DNA of 64,000 nt from Bacillota bacterium (GCA_003149915.1 QAMK01000009.1:1-64000), one strand, 5' to 3'; numbered from the stretch's first letter, positions 1 to 14,100 are shown. The notes: generated by a model from the sequence alone, not told the origin. Numbers and translations are program-made.

Positions 1-1108
<1,108 letters not shown>

Positions 1109-1320
1109 ACCATTTTTGATATTACTATCCTAATTTGATGAGATGTTTTCGTATATATCACTTATCACAATATACACGCTTTGTATGTATCTCGCTCGTT
1201 TGAAATACATACTCCTCATATTATCTAGTTTTCAAAGAACTATTCCCTTGAGAAATCTTTTGGATCTCTCAAAACTAAGCAAAACGTTGCCTTTAAAGTC
1301 TAATTCGGATTTTACTCCTT
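1109..1320 (-). other. 16S-23S internal transcribed spacer, no tRNA
   Basis: About 210 nt separate 16S and 23S. I find no tRNA-like sequence or CCA end, so this operon has a simple spacer. It holds a boxA-like antitermination element on the minus strand (GTTCTTTGAAAACTAG, 1225-1240). At 1271-1300 it carries a block complementary to the 16S leader at 2930-2962; the two can pair, with G-U wobbles, to form the RNase III processing stalk around 16S. Confidence 0.85.
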
Positions 1321-2893
<1,573 letters not shown>

Positions 2894-2929
2894 AAAAATT
2901 TATTTTTTGTTTGTTTATTCTTATTTCCT

Positions 2930-2970
2930 GACTTCAAAGGTTTTGACGTTTTGCTCAGTTTTCAAAGATC
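2930..2970 (-). other. 16S leader: processing-stem arm and boxA
   Basis: In the minus-strand leader, a boxA-like GATCTTTGAAAACTGAG (about 2955-2970) is followed by AGCAAAACGT and CCTTTGAAGTC (2930-2952). These are complementary to the spacer segment at 1271-1300 (GACTTTAAAGG and ACGTTTTGCTTAGTTTT), with only G-U wobbles. This is what is expected of a 16S processing stalk. Confidence 0.75.
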
Positions 2971-2998
2971 TTGCAATCTTTTTTCAAGTTGCCTGTTT

Positions 2999-3027
2999 AA
3001 TATATCAAATTTAATCAGCGATGTCAA
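2999..3027 (-). promoter_or_regulatory. rRNA operon promoter P2 (proximal)
   Basis: The -35 is TTGACA (3022-3027), the spacer 17 bp, and the -10 TATATT (2999-3004). It is followed by AAACAGGCAACTTGAA. The match to the SigA consensus is near perfect, and the spacing to 16S suits an rrn P2. Confidence 0.9.
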
Positions 3028-3103
3028 CACATTTTTTGAAAAAAGTTTTTTATTTTTTCTTGGTTGACAATCATTTCTAACTTGAATTTCAAGTTGCTTA
3101 TCT

Positions 3104-3132
3104 AATATAACAAAACACACTATTTAAGTCAA
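3104..3132 (-). promoter_or_regulatory. rRNA operon promoter P1 (distal)
   Basis: The -35 is TTGACT (3127-3132), the spacer 17 bp, and the -10 TATATT (3104-3109). It is followed by AGATAAGCAACTTGAA. P1 lies 105 bp upstream of P2 and shares the initially transcribed GCAACTTGAA block. An A/T tract upstream (3133-3165) could serve as an UP element. Confidence 0.88.
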
Positions 3133-3202
3133 CAAAAAAATTGATTTTTTTTCGTTTTTTTCGACTTTTTGCTGGCTCCTTTCTTTTGACGATTTATATC
3201 AA

Positions 3203-3235
3203 AAGAAAACACATATAACGATATCTATATGTGCT
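3203..3235 (-). terminator. Terminator after the 182-aa membrane protein gene
   Basis: On the minus strand CACATATA and TATATGTG (3210-3233) form a hairpin followed by TTTTCTTTTG. It lies 37 nt downstream of the stop at 3272 and isolates the rRNA promoters from upstream transcription. Confidence 0.75.
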
Positions 3236-3271
3236 TCTATATATTGTATGTCGCTTATTTAAAATTGATAC

Positions 3272-3820
3272 TTAATTATCTAGACTTGCATCGTAACCCG
3301 TTGACTGAAAGGTTCCGCATTTTACATAAGATTCTACTTCCAAATCACTATTATATTTTGTTACTTTAGCATAGCCAGAGCAAGTTTGACCTTCGTAATA
3401 AGGCCGGCCCATATAACCATCGTTGATTAGACGTGACATAGACAATATATAAGGCTCTCCGTCTGTTAAATACAATTCGTTTTCTTCACTATATTTTCGA
3501 GCAGTATCTCTTAATGTCACAACAACTTTAGAAAAGTTGCTATTATCTGGTTCTGTAATAGAAGAAGGTGTAGAAGTCCTCTCACCAGCGGTTGTCGTAG
3601 TAATACTATCATCTCTTCTCTCTTCATCTACCCGTTTGATTTCAACAGCAACGATAATGATGAATATAATAATGATACACATAAAAATAATCATACTACC
3701 AAGTCCCCAACCTGCTTCGTCAAGGTTTAAAATTTTCACTTTAGTATTGTCAACTCTTTTTTTCTTATTAGAAATCATTCTCTCTTCACGATTCCATTTC
3801 AATTGAAAACGTTCCTTCAT
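3272..3820 (-). CDS. Hypothetical single-pass membrane protein
   Basis: The start at 3820 (MKERFQLKW) follows GGTGAT with correct spacing; an upstream in-frame codon lacks a ribosome site. The product is about 182 aa. It has a basic cytoplasmic N-terminus (residues 1-38), one strongly hydrophobic segment around residues 42-60 rich in Ile, a Ser/Thr/Pro-containing linker, and an extracytoplasmic domain of about 90 residues. That domain contains two cysteines about 22 residues apart (TCSGYAKV...YVKCG), which could form a disulfide. I do not recognise the family. The gene lies between the ABC transporter operon and the rRNA operon and is followed by its own terminator. A -10-like TATAAT at 3837-3842 may be its promoter. 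Confidence 0.8.
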   Translation of the reverse strand: MKERFQLKWNREERMISNKKKRVDNTKVKILNLDEAGWGLGSMIIFMCIIIIFIIIVAVEIKRVDEERRDDSITTTTAGERTSTPSSITEPDNSNFSKVVVTLRDTARKYSEENELYLTDGEPYILSMSRLINDGYMGRPYYEGQTCSGYAKVTKYNSDLEVESYVKCGTFQSTGYDASLDN

Positions 3821-3881
3821 ATCTATCACCACTTTTATTATAACATACTTTATCTTGAACAAAAGAATTTAAGCATATTTT

Positions 3882-5354
3882 TTAATCTTTATAATATCTT
3901 TTTAGACATAATAATCTTTGTATTCCGTACAACAACATTATAATTGCTATCATAATTCCTATATGCATCCAAATTTGTGAAAGCGATAATAAATTTCTCT
4001 CAACACTTTGACTATAATTCAAATAAGAAAATGGGAGCACCTTAAAAAGTTGTAAATTTGGTAAATCCATTAAAAAAGGAATGTATAAAAGAAAAGCATT
4101 AACAAAAATAACAATTAGATAAAGAATGCTACTTTTTGTTCCTCGAATAGCAAAACAATGGATGAATTCTAATAATGAAAATCCAATTAAAAGTTGCAAC
4201 AGGCACGGTAGAAGAAAACCAAATATGTTCATATGAACCAACATATTATTTTGAATCACACCAATTTCTGTAATAGAATAATTGTTGCAATAAATGATAG
4301 CAAAGATTGTAATAGCCAATACACCAAATAGACTCAATATCAATAACCATAAAAACAGAAAGCCCAATTTTCCTATTAAATAATGGTTCTGTTCCATATG
4401 AATATAGTACTGTGTCACAAAATGTGTGTCATAATCTTGAATTACAAGCGGAATTACCAACAATAGAACCATCAAAATAATTACAATCATGTAAGTATAA
4501 TTTGCTTGCCAAGCATCTTTTATCGTATACAATTGACTAGTTTTCAACTCTTTTGAAGATAGCGTTTGATCTTCCAATAAAGCATTTAGAATCGTTTCAT
4601 ATTCTTGCTCTATCAACTTTTTTGAACTAGAAAAGTCTTCTAAATACTCTTGATAATTTTGATAATAAAGTGGAATTATATCATTTTCGACTAATTCTTC
4701 TTCTGTCTTCGGAAGCTCATATATTTCTTCTAGTAGGGAAAGAGCTTTTTCTACTGGAACTGTTTTTAAATTGGCATAATCATTTTCCGTTTTCAATGTT
4801 TCATATACCTTTTTCTGTTCTAGTAACTTTTCCACTTCGTTGTGAATTTCAGGTGTTGGGAAATCACTCCGCAACTGCTCGATAAAAGTGTCAATTTCTA
4901 TTAACTTCTCCTCAATATAATCAGAATACGGTAATGACATCTTTCGTTCTAATTCGTAAGTGCTCTCCATCAAAACTGGACTCTCTGCTTCTTCCCAATT
5001 TATTTCAATATACTGACTTGCCAAACGATTTAAATCATCTACTCTTTCATCAATCGTATACTGAATGCCATATTTTTTTGAAAGTTCCAACATATAATAA
5101 TTTCTTAAGACGGAAGTATTCATGTTTATAAACTCATCTCGATTAGAAGCAGTTTCGTACTTTTCAACAAACAATTCGTATTGTTCTTTTACTTTTTGTT
5201 CATCATTTGTGAGTAACAAATCACGATTTTGACTTTTCTGAACGATTTGAAAACAAAAAAAGCAAAGGATTGCACACGATAGTATAATGCTAATTCCAAT
5301 ACTTTTTTTACTCGTCTTTAAAGCGATACAAAAAGATTTCCAAAACTCTCTCAT
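3882..5354 (-). CDS. ABC-2-type exporter permease, second subunit
   Basis: This is a 490-residue membrane protein. It has one N-terminal transmembrane segment (about residues 20-38), a large extracytoplasmic region rich in charged and predicted helical sequence (about 40-280), and a cluster of five or six hydrophobic segments to the C-terminus. This is the layout of ABC-2 permeases of the bacitracin/lantibiotic and Na+ exporter type. Its start codon overlaps the stop of the ATPase gene by four bases (ATGA), so the two are translationally coupled. It is the last gene of a permease-ATPase-permease operon. The substrate cannot be read from sequence; peptide or antibiotic export, or self-protection, is a reasonable inference. 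Confidence 0.8.
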   Translation of the reverse strand: MREFWKSFCIALKTSKKSIGISIILSCAILCFFCFQIVQKSQNRDLLLTNDEQKVKEQYELFVEKYETASNRDEFINMNTSVLRNYYMLELSKKYGIQYTIDERVDDLNRLASQYIEINWEEAESPVLMESTYELERKMSLPYSDYIEEKLIEIDTFIEQLRSDFPTPEIHNEVEKLLEQKKVYETLKTENDYANLKTVPVEKALSLLEEIYELPKTEEELVENDIIPLYYQNYQEYLEDFSSSKKLIEQEYETILNALLEDQTLSSKELKTSQLYTIKDAWQANYTYMIVIILMVLLLVIPLVIQDYDTHFVTQYYIHMEQNHYLIGKLGFLFLWLLILSLFGVLAITIFAIIYCNNYSITEIGVIQNNMLVHMNIFGFLLPCLLQLLIGFSLLEFIHCFAIRGTKSSILYLIVIFVNAFLLYIPFLMDLPNLQLFKVLPFSYLNYSQSVERNLLSLSQIWMHIGIMIAIIMLLYGIQRLLCLKRYYKD

Positions 5355-6055
5355 TCTTGATTATCCTCGATAAATTCTTGTTCTAGATTACTATTTTTTA
5401 AATCACTTTTCGTTAAGTCTTTTGAAATTACACCATCTTTTAAAAATAGGAAACGGTCACAAAAGATTTGCATTTCTGATAAAATATGGCTAGAAATCAA
5501 CAGAGACATTCCCTCTTGGTGACATATATTTAATAAAAATGTACGAATTTCATAAACTCCCTCTGGATCCAAACCATTTAATGGTTCGTCTAGAAGAAGT
5601 AATTTTGGTTTATTTAAGACTGCCAGTAAAATTCCTAAACGTTGTTTCATTCCTTGGGAATACGTTTTCGTTTTGTTATGAATATAAGAGTTCATCTTTA
5701 ATGTAGAAATCAACGTTTCCACATGTTCATCTATTTTTGTATCCGTCAATTTTGCGACAATTTGAATATGTTCGTATCCAGTCAAGTGTGGATATAAGGA
5801 AACTTGTTCGATTAAACATCCAACTTGTTGGAATATTTTACGATTTTTAGAGGACACTTCTTGATCTAAAATTTTAACTGTTCCTGATTTTTGTTTCAAA
5901 ATACCTGTAATCACTTTAAACAATGTAGATTTTCCAGCACCGTTCTTACCGATTAATCCGACTATTTCGGAAGAGTCTATCTGAAACGTCACACCCTTTA
6001 ATACTTCTTTTTTACCGTAATTCCTATGAATATCTCTTACCTCTAATACACTCAT
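5351..6055 (-). CDS. ABC transporter ATP-binding protein
   Basis: This 234-aa nucleotide-binding subunit has Walker A GKNGAGKST near residue 38, a Q-loop region, a signature motif SQGMKQR near 137, Walker B LLLLDEP with the D-loop NGLDPEG, and the switch histidine in SSH. It is shorter than multidrug-type ATPases and fits the ABC-2/BcrA-like branch. It overlaps both flanking permease genes by four bases, so it presumably energises a heterodimeric exporter made of those two proteins. Confidence 0.93.
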   Translation of the reverse strand: MSVLEVRDIHRNYGKKEVLKGVTFQIDSSEIVGLIGKNGAGKSTLFKVITGILKQKSGTVKILDQEVSSKNRKIFQQVGCLIEQVSLYPHLTGYEHIQIVAKLTDTKIDEHVETLISTLKMNSYIHNKTKTYSQGMKQRLGILLAVLNKPKLLLLDEPLNGLDPEGVYEIRTFLLNICHQEGMSLLISSHILSEMQIFCDRFLFLKDGVISKDLTKSDLKNSNLEQEFIEDNQE

Positions 6056-7455
6056 TTAGACCAACTCCTTTGAAATACGATACAACTTAAAATCAAAAGT
6101 AGAGCGCCAATCACCAATAACACTAAATCGATGCAAAAAATGTTATCAAATGTCACTTTAAATACCGTAAGCGACAAAATAGTAGGAATTACTGTCACAA
6201 GAAGTGACAACAATAATGAAAGAAACATCGACTTGCTAAGAGAGGCAATCAAATAAAATACCGAAATACTAATTAATCCTAATAGGAAATACATCACAGC
6301 ATTCATTGCCCATACCGTAATTAAGTTGTAGGTTACGACGCCACCATTTTGATAGAATGTATAGATAAATTCTGGATTATATCCCTGTAAATACATGGAA
6401 GCTAATAGTGATACTAGCAAATAGAAGGTTGTAACCAATAAAATCATCCCTGTATAAAGAAGTTTACTAGCCATGATTTTACTACGGCTATACGATTTTG
6501 TAAGTAGAACCGTATCTCTACCTTTTTTGTGATCGATTATTGTATTAGCAGCAAAAGCGCCAATTACTAATAACGTATTGATTATAAACAAGATTGGTAA
6601 ATAATCTAGTAGTTTTCCGTAAACGTTCTTTTCATTGTATAAAAAGCTCTCATTGACAGAAGGTTCAATGGCATTCAATAATTGATATTTTTTAATTTCT
6701 CGTTGTTCACGAGCAGTTTCTACACTGTCGTCTAGAGAATTTAGATATGCATCATAACTACCAAATTGGTCCATCATTGCAATATCTTGATTGAACTGTT
6801 CTTCACTTACAGCAAAAGATTCAGATGGTTCTGCTAAAATCAGTGTCGGTAACATTACTTTTTGAAAGTCTCGTAACTCTTGGCCACGTAACTGTTCTAA
6901 TAGATCTAAGTTTTCTTCATAAAAACTTCTCCACGTTTGTGTAATCGTCTCATCATTTAACTTCTCGGTTTGATCAAATTCCATATATTTTATGAAGTTC
7001 ATGTAATCACCCATGAAAACTTCTCTTATCTTTTGCAAACGCTCTTCTTGACCAACAAATGGATACACCTCTTGTCCAGACGAGCTGCAGTTCGATTCAA
7101 CACGTTGAGATCCTTGAGCAATGATTGTTGATAAATCGAAATTTAGATAATAAATGTAATCTTCCCCTTTATGAGAACTTTGCTCATACAATTTTTGGAT
7201 ATCTGCTAATTCTGAAAAATAGACATATTTATAAAAGGATTCACAAGTAGGATTTGATTGATATTCCTGGTCTGCTTGCTCACCTGCTTCTTGATAATTT
7301 ACCTGATCTAAAGCAAAACTAACACTTACAACCGATGATTGTTGACTAGCCAAAAAAACAACTAAATTAGTAACTACAAATAAAATAACAATAATTAATA
7401 ATATCGTCGGTGTGGTACGATTCTTTTTATATTCAAAATATAATAAATTTTTCAT
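6052..7455 (-). CDS. ABC-2-type exporter permease, first subunit
   Basis: This 467-aa membrane protein has a first transmembrane segment at about residues 14-36, a long extracytoplasmic region (about 40-280), and then at least five hydrophobic segments to the C-terminus. It is similar in plan, but not closely in sequence, to the other permease of the operon. It follows an AAAGGAT ribosome site and the promoter at 7483-7511, and is the first gene of the three-gene operon. A pair of cysteines lies in the extracytoplasmic domain (SNPTCES and NCSSSG). The substrate is unknown. Confidence 0.8.
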   Translation of the reverse strand: MKNLLYFEYKKNRTTPTILLIIVILFVVTNLVVFLASQQSSVVSVSFALDQVNYQEAGEQADQEYQSNPTCESFYKYVYFSELADIQKLYEQSSHKGEDYIYYLNFDLSTIIAQGSQRVESNCSSSGQEVYPFVGQEERLQKIREVFMGDYMNFIKYMEFDQTEKLNDETITQTWRSFYEENLDLLEQLRGQELRDFQKVMLPTLILAEPSESFAVSEEQFNQDIAMMDQFGSYDAYLNSLDDSVETAREQREIKKYQLLNAIEPSVNESFLYNEKNVYGKLLDYLPILFIINTLLVIGAFAANTIIDHKKGRDTVLLTKSYSRSKIMASKLLYTGMILLVTTFYLLVSLLASMYLQGYNPEFIYTFYQNGGVVTYNLITVWAMNAVMYFLLGLISISVFYLIASLSKSMFLSLLLSLLVTVIPTILSLTVFKVTFDNIFCIDLVLLVIGALLLILSCIVFQRSWSK

Positions 7456-7482
7456 ATTACTATTATCCTTTATTCTAGAAAT

Positions 7483-7511
7483 ACTATATCATTTTATCCT
7501 TGCATTTTCAA
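7483..7511 (-). promoter_or_regulatory. Promoter of the ABC transporter operon
   Basis: TTGAAA (7506-7511), a 17-bp spacer and TATAGT (7483-7488) lie about 28 bp before the first permease start and just after the rpoC terminator. Confidence 0.65.
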
Positions 7512-7515
7512 GCCA

Positions 7516-7549
7516 CAAAAAAACAGATAGAAAACTCTACCTGTTTTTT
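7516..7549 (-). terminator. rpoBC terminator
   Basis: On the minus strand, AAACAGGTAG and CTATCTGTTT (one G-U pair) enclose a GTTTT-containing loop and are followed by a run of T. It begins a few bases after the rpoC stop. Confidence 0.88.
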
Positions 7550-7552
7550 AAA

Positions 7553-10500
7553 TTACTCCATAAATTGATCCTCTAGTGTTTCTAACGGTTCTTCATCCGT
7601 GAACTGGCTTTTTAGTTCGTAATCGATGTTTTGATATTGTTTCATACCAGTACCAGCTGGGATTAGTTTACCAATAATAACATTTTCTTTTAGACCGAAT
7701 AACTTATCTTCTTTACCACGGATTGCAGCATCTGTTAATACTCTTGTTGTTTCTTGGAATGATGCAGCAGATAAGAATGAATCTGTTCCAAGAGCAGCTT
7801 TTGTAATACCTAACAATACTGGTTTACCAATTGCTGGTTTCTTACCTTGGATAATAACATTTTTGTTGCCTTCCGTATAATCGTGAAGACTAATTAAGGC
7901 ACCAGATACGAAGTTTGTATCGCCTGGCTCTACTATACGAATCTTAGAAATCATACGACTTGCAATAATTTCAACGTGTTTATCGGCAATATCTACACCT
8001 TGTGAACGGTATGTATATTGGATTTCTTTCAAGATATATTCTTGCGTTGTTAACGGATCGGTTACAGCAAGTAATTCTTTTGGACTAATTGCACCTTCCG
8101 TTAGTTTATCACCACGAACGACATTGTCGCCTTCTTGAACTCTTAGTTTTGCTCCGTAGTTCGTAACATGTTCTTTCGTCTCTAATTTATTCTTGATGGT
8201 AATCTTGAATTTGCCATGTTCTTCGACAATCTTAGAAATCGTTCCGTCGATTTCTGCAATCGTTGCTTTTCCTTTTGGATTTCTAGCTTCGAACAATTCT
8301 TGTACACGTGGAAGACCTTGAGTAATATCTTCGCCACCGGCAACTCCACCAGTGTGGAATGTTCTCATGGTTAACTGAGTTCCTGGTTCACCGATTGATT
8401 GAGCAGCCATAACTCCGACAGCTTCACCAACTTCAACCATATTTCCAGTTGCTAAGTTACGTCCATAACATTTAGCACAGACGCCATTTGAACAATTACA
8501 TGTAAATACAGTTCTGATTTCAACTTCTTTGATTCCAGCGTCGACAATCTTTTGTGCAACTTGTTCCGTGATGTATTGGTTCTTGTCTGCCAATACTTCT
8601 TTCGTTTCTGGGTTGACAACTTTTTTGCTTGTATAACGACCAACGATACGATCGAACAATTTTTCAATTACTGCTCCTGTCTTATCGTTGATGAAGTCGC
8701 TTACTACAACACCGTTATCTGTACCACAATCGTCTTCTCTTACGATGATATCTTGTGATACATCAACTAGACGACGAGTTAAGTATCCAGAGTCAGCAGT
8801 CTTAAGTGCGGTATCGGCACTACCTTTACGAGCACTGTGTGTTGACAAGAAGAATTCAGATACGCTCAAACCTTCACGGAATGATGATACAACCGGGATT
8901 TCCAATGCTTGACCATTTGGCTTCTGCATCAATCCACGCATACCAGCAGATTGTGTTAACTGTGACAAGTTACCACGTGCTTTAGAGTTCATCATCATGA
9001 AGATTGGGTTATCTAAGTCATTGGCAGCTTTCTCGGATAGTTCTTGTTGAACTTGATCTTTGGCACCGTTCCAAATAGAGATGACTTTGTTATAACGTTC
9101 TTCTTCCGTAATCAAACCTTTCTTGTATTGCTTGTTAACTTTATCTACAACTTTTTGTGCATCTGCTACAATTTGTTCCTTATGGTCACTTCTTGCAACA
9201 TCGCTTGCAGATACTGTGATACCAGCAATTGTAGAATAATAGAATCCTAAATCTTTTAATTTATCTAGGTAAATAGAAGTTTCTGTCGTCTTGTAACGTT
9301 TGAATACTTGAGCGATTGTTTTCTCTAATACACTCTTAGCAAACGGTTTTACAAGTGGCATCTTCTTAATTTCTTCTGGAATATTTTTACCTTTTTCAAT
9401 GAAATATTTATTTGGTGTAATATTTTGAATATTATCGTCAGTAGGTTCGTTAATATAAGGGAAAGAGTCTGGTAAGATTTCATTGAATTTTAATTTTCCT
9501 ACTGTCGTAACCAAATATTTTCCTTTTTGTCCTTCCGTAAACAATTTATGTTTGAAAGAATCAACTGGAATAGCGATACGTGTATGAAGGTCTAATTCTC
9601 TTCTTTCGTAAGCCATCAATGCTTCGTTAGAATCTTTAAATAATCTTCCTTCCCCATCATGACCCGCTTTTTCCATTGTAATGTAATAGTTACCTAAAAC
9701 CATGTCTTGTTCTGGAGTAACGATTGGTTTTCCATCACTAGGTTTCAAGATGTTGTTAGCACCTAACATCAATAGTCTTGCTTCTGCTTGTGCTTCTTCA
9801 GATAGTGGAATATGGATAGCCATTTGGTCACCATCGAAGTCGGCATTGAAGGCTGGACATACCAATGGGTGTAGGCGCATTGCTTTACCACCAATTAAAA
9901 CTGGTTCAAATGCTTGAATACCTAATCTATGTAACGTTGGAGCACGGTTTAATAATACTGGATGTTCTTTCATAACGTCTTCTACAACGTCCCATACAAC
10001 TGGATCTTTATTTTCAATCAAACGCTTTGCAGCTTTGATATTGTGAGCAATATCTCTTTCTACTAGCCCATGAATTACATGCGGTTTGAATAACTCTAGT
10101 GCCATATCTTTTGGAACACCGCATTGATACATCTTTAGAGATGGTCCAACGACGATAACACTACGACCAGAGTAGTCAACACGTTTACCTAATAAGTTTT
10201 GACGGAAACGACCTTGTTTTCCTTTTAACATACTAGATAAAGATTTCAATGGGCGGTTTCCAGCACCTGTTACACTTCTACCACGACGGCCATTATCGAA
10301 TAAGGCATCGACAGCTTCTTGTAACATACGTTTTTCGTTTTGGATGATGATGCCAGGAGCACCTAAATCGATCAATTTCTTCAAACGATTGTTACGGTTG
10401 ATAACACGACGATATAAATCGTTCAAATCACTTGTTGCAAAACGACCACCATCTAATTGAATCATCGGTCTCAAATCCGGTGGAATGACTGGAATGCAAT

Positions 10501-11185
10501 CTAGAATCATCCATTCTGGACGATTGCCTGATTTACGGAATGCATCTAATACGTCTAAACGTTTGATTAAACGTACACGTTTTTGACCTTGAGCTTCTGC
10601 AACTTCTTTTTCTAGTTCAGCAACCTCTTTTTCCAAATCGATTTTCTTAAGCAATTCTTTGATTGCTTCAGCACCCATTCCTACTTTGAATCCGTTACCA
10701 TATTTTTCATAATAAGAACGGTATTCTTTTTCAGATAGAGTTTGTTTGTTCTCTAAAGGTGTGATACCTTTATCGATTACAACATAACTTACGAAGTATA
10801 ACACTTCTTCTAGTTCTCTTGGTGACATATCTAGTACCAAGCCCATGCGAGATGGTACTCCTTTGAAGAACCAGATGTGAGAAACTGGAGTAGCAAGTTC
10901 GATGTGACCCATACGTTCACGTCTTACCTTGCTACGAGTTACTTCAACACCACAACGGTCACATACGATGTTTTTGTAACGAACACGTTTGTATTTTCCA
11001 CAAGCACATTCGAAGTCTTTGGTTGGTCCAAAGATTTTTTCACAGAATAGACCGTCTCTTTCTGGTCTTAACGTACGATAGTTAATCGTTTCTGGTTTCT
11101 TAACTTCGCCATAAGACCATTCACGAATCTTCTCAGGTGATGCGATTCCAATTTTAATAGCTTTAAACTTATCAGCTGCTAACAT
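7553..11185 (-). CDS. rpoC: DNA-directed RNA polymerase subunit beta'
   Basis: This is the beta' subunit, about 1210 aa, a typical Bacilli length. The N-terminal zinc ribbon (CACGKYK...CDRCGV) is followed by the catalytic NADFDGDQM with its three Mg-binding aspartates, the trigger-loop/bridge-helix region, and the second zinc site (CGTDNG...[13 protein letters not shown]). The start at 11185 ([13 protein letters not shown]) is preferred because AAGGAG lies 12 bases upstream. The in-frame ATG at 11197 directly abuts that AAGGAG and could not use it. One base separates the rpoB stop from this start, so translation is coupled. Confidence 0.98.
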   Translation of the reverse strand: MLAADKFKAIKIGIASPEKIREWSYGEVKKPETINYRTLRPERDGLFCEKIFGPTKDFECACGKYKRVRYKNIVCDRCGVEVTRSKVRRERMGHIELATPVSHIWFFKGVPSRMGLVLDMSPRELEEVLYFVSYVVIDKGITPLENKQTLSEKEYRSYYEKYGNGFKVGMGAEAIKELLKKIDLEKEVAELEKEVAEAQGQKRVRLIKRLDVLDAFRKSGNRPEWMILDCIPVIPPDLRPMIQLDGGRFATSDLNDLYRRVINRNNRLKKLIDLGAPGIIIQNEKRMLQEAVDALFDNGRRGRSVTGAGNRPLKSLSSMLKGKQGRFRQNLLGKRVDYSGRSVIVVGPSLKMYQCGVPKDMALELFKPHVIHGLVERDIAHNIKAAKRLIENKDPVVWDVVEDVMKEHPVLLNRAPTLHRLGIQAFEPVLIGGKAMRLHPLVCPAFNADFDGDQMAIHIPLSEEAQAEARLLMLGANNILKPSDGKPIVTPEQDMVLGNYYITMEKAGHDGEGRLFKDSNEALMAYERRELDLHTRIAIPVDSFKHKLFTEGQKGKYLVTTVGKLKFNEILPDSFPYINEPTDDNIQNITPNKYFIEKGKNIPEEIKKMPLVKPFAKSVLEKTIAQVFKRYKTTETSIYLDKLKDLGFYYSTIAGITVSASDVARSDHKEQIVADAQKVVDKVNKQYKKGLITEEERYNKVISIWNGAKDQVQQELSEKAANDLDNPIFMMMNSKARGNLSQLTQSAGMRGLMQKPNGQALEIPVVSSFREGLSVSEFFLSTHSARKGSADTALKTADSGYLTRRLVDVSQDIIVREDDCGTDNGVVVSDFINDKTGAVIEKLFDRIVGRYTSKKVVNPETKEVLADKNQYITEQVAQKIVDAGIKEVEIRTVFTCNCSNGVCAKCYGRNLATGNMVEVGEAVGVMAAQSIGEPGTQLTMRTFHTGGVAGGEDITQGLPRVQELFEARNPKGKATIAEIDGTISKIVEEHGKFKITIKNKLETKEHVTNYGAKLRVQEGDNVVRGDKLTEGAISPKELLAVTDPLTTQEYILKEIQYTYRSQGVDIADKHVEIIASRMISKIRIVEPGDTNFVSGALISLHDYTEGNKNVIIQGKKPAIGKPVLLGITKAALGTDSFLSAASFQETTRVLTDAAIRGKEDKLFGLKENVIIGKLIPAGTGMKQYQNIDYELKSQFTDEEPLETLEDQFME

Positions 11186-11186
11186 A

Positions 11187-14100
11187 TTAGAATTCATCTC
11201 CTTCCATATCTTCTAATGTCGGTTCGAAGTCTTCATCTTCAAACTCAGCATCTTCTTTTTCGAATTCATCTTCCTCTTCATCTTCAACTTCTTCACTTGG
11301 TGTTTCTGTCACTGGTGGAAGTGGAAGAGAAGCATCGATTTCATCCATTGCTTTAAATTCTTCTTGTGTTTCTTGTTCTTCGATTTGTTTTAAATCTAAT
11401 TCATTGTCATCTTCATCGATGATGCTTACATCAAGACCTAATGCTTGGAATTCTTTCATCAATACACGGAATGATTCTGGAACTCCTGCTTGATTGATTT
11501 CTTGACCTTTGACAATGTTTTCATATACTTTGACACGACCGATTACGTCGTCTGATTTAACTGTTAACATTTCTTGAAGTGTATGAGCAGCACCATATGC
11601 GTATAGAGCCCAAACTTCCATTTCTCCAAATCTTTGGCCACCGAATTGCGCTTTACCACCAAGAGGTTGTTGTGTAACCAAAGAGTATGGTCCGGTTGAA
11701 CGAGCATGTAACTTATCATCTACCATGTGGTGTAGTTTCAACATGTACATGACACCGACAGAAATTCTTTGATGGAATGGTTCACCAGTACGACCATCGT
11801 ATAGAACAGTCTTACCATCTGGATCCATACCAGATTCTGCCATCATAGCAGCGATGTCATCGTTTGTAGCGCCATCGAATACTGGTGTTGCAACATAGCA
11901 ACCTAGTTTCTTAGCAGCCATACCAATGTGTAACTCTAATACTTGACCTAAGTTCATACGAGAAGGAACACCTTGTGGGTTCAACATGATATCAACTGGA
12001 CGACCATCTTTTAAGAATGGCATGTCTTCTTGTGGAACAATTAGGGAAATACAACCTTTGTTTCCGTGACGTCCAGACATCTTATCTCCGATTTGAATCT
12101 TACGTTTTTGAGCGATGTAGACACGAATAACTTTGCTTACACCAGCAGGAAGTTCATCGTTTTCTTTTCTTGTATAGATCTTAACATCGTGAACGATACC
12201 TTCTACACCGTGTGGAACACGAAGTGACGTATCTCTTACTTCTCTCGTCTTTTCACCGAAAATAGCATGTAACAATTTTTCTTCTGAAGTTAATTCAGCC
12301 ATACCTTTTGGCGTTACTTTACCAACTAGAATGTCCCCTTCATGTACTTCTGTACCGATGATAGCAATACCACTTTCATCTAAGTGTTTTCTTGCCTCTT
12401 CACTGATATTTGGAATATCACGAGTAATCTCTTCTGGTCCTAGTTTTGTTTCACGGCATTGCATTTCATAGTCTTCGATATGGATAGAAGTTAAGCGGTC
12501 TTCTTTAATTAAATTTTCATTTAAGATGACAGCATCTTCATAGTTATATCCGTTGTAAGTCATGAAAGCAACAACCATGTTCTTACCTAAAGCAAGTTCT
12601 CCTTGATCCATACTTGGACCATCGGCAATGACGTGACCCTTGATTACTTTATCGCCAACTCTTACAATTGGACGATGATGGTAGCAAGAGTCCCCGTTAG
12701 ATTCTTCGAAGTTTGCTAAGTAATATGTATCTTTACCTGTTTTATTCTTAACGACAATACGTTTTGCATCTACATATTCGACAATTCCATCTGCTTTTGC
12801 TAACACAGCAGCACCAGAATCACGAGCAGCAATGTACTCTACACCAGTTCCAACAAATGGAGCTTCTGTCTTTAATAGTGGTACAGATTGACGTTGCATG
12901 TTTGCACCCATCAAAGCACGAGTAGCATCGTCGTGTTCTAGGAATGGAATACAACTTGTCGTAATTGATACAACTTGTTGTGGAGACACATCGATGTAAT
13001 CGACGCGATCTGCTTTCGTAATGATATTATCACCTTTGTAACGAGCAGGTACTTGTTCGTCGATAATATTATTGTCTTCATCTGTATTAACAGTTGCTTG
13101 AGAAATAATATAGTCGTTTTCTTGATCTGCTGTTAAATAGTCAACTTGATCGGTGATATGACGATCTTCTACTTTACGATAAGGTGTCATAATGAACCCA
13201 TAATCGTCAATTTTAGCATAACTTGCCAAAGATGTAATCAATCCAATGTTTGGTCCTTCTGGTGACTCAATTGGACAGATACGACCGTAGTGCGAAACGT
13301 TAACGTCACGTACTTCCATACCTGCACGGTCTCTAGATAATCCACCTGGTCCTAAAGCACTTAAACGACGTTTGTTTGTAAGTTCTGCAATCGGGTTAAT
13401 TTGGTCCATGAATTGTGATAATTGGCTGGAACCAAAGAACTCTTTCATAGCAGCTGTTACCGGTCTAATGTTGATTAATGTCTTTGGTGTTACTTCTTCC
13501 ATTTCCTGTGTCGTCATACGTTCTCTAATGACACGTTCCATTCTAGACACACCGATACGGAATTGGTTTTGTAACAATTCTCCAACTTGACGGACACGAC
13601 GGTTTCCTAAATGGTCGATTTCATCAAAGTTGCCGACACCTTCTAGTAAGTTTAGATAGTAAGATACGGCAGCATATACGTCTGAAATCGTCAAACGTCT
13701 TACTTCGATTGATTGATTATTTCCTAAGACAATCATTTTTTCTTTTTTGTTATTTGGATTATAGATTGTAACTTGTTGTAATTTATTGTACGTATCTAGT
13801 TCTTGATTGATTGTAACTTCTTTTACACCATATCCGTTTTCAAAAGCGGGTTTTAATGTATTTAAAACATCTTTTGTTAAAACTGTTCCTTTGCTAGCAA
13901 GCACCTCGCCATCGACAACGATGTCTTCAGCAAGCGTTTGATCTAACAAACGATCCATTACATTCAACTTACGATTGAATTTATAACGTCCTACTTTTGC
14001 CAAGTCATATCTAAACTCGTCAAAGAATCTGGTAATGATATTGTTCTTTGAAGAATCTAGTGTTGCTGGTTCTCCTGGACGTAATTTTTCGTAAATTTCG

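Noticed and set aside
1109..1320. tRNA genes in the 16S-23S spacer
   Set aside because: No cloverleaf, T-loop or CCA end could be found.
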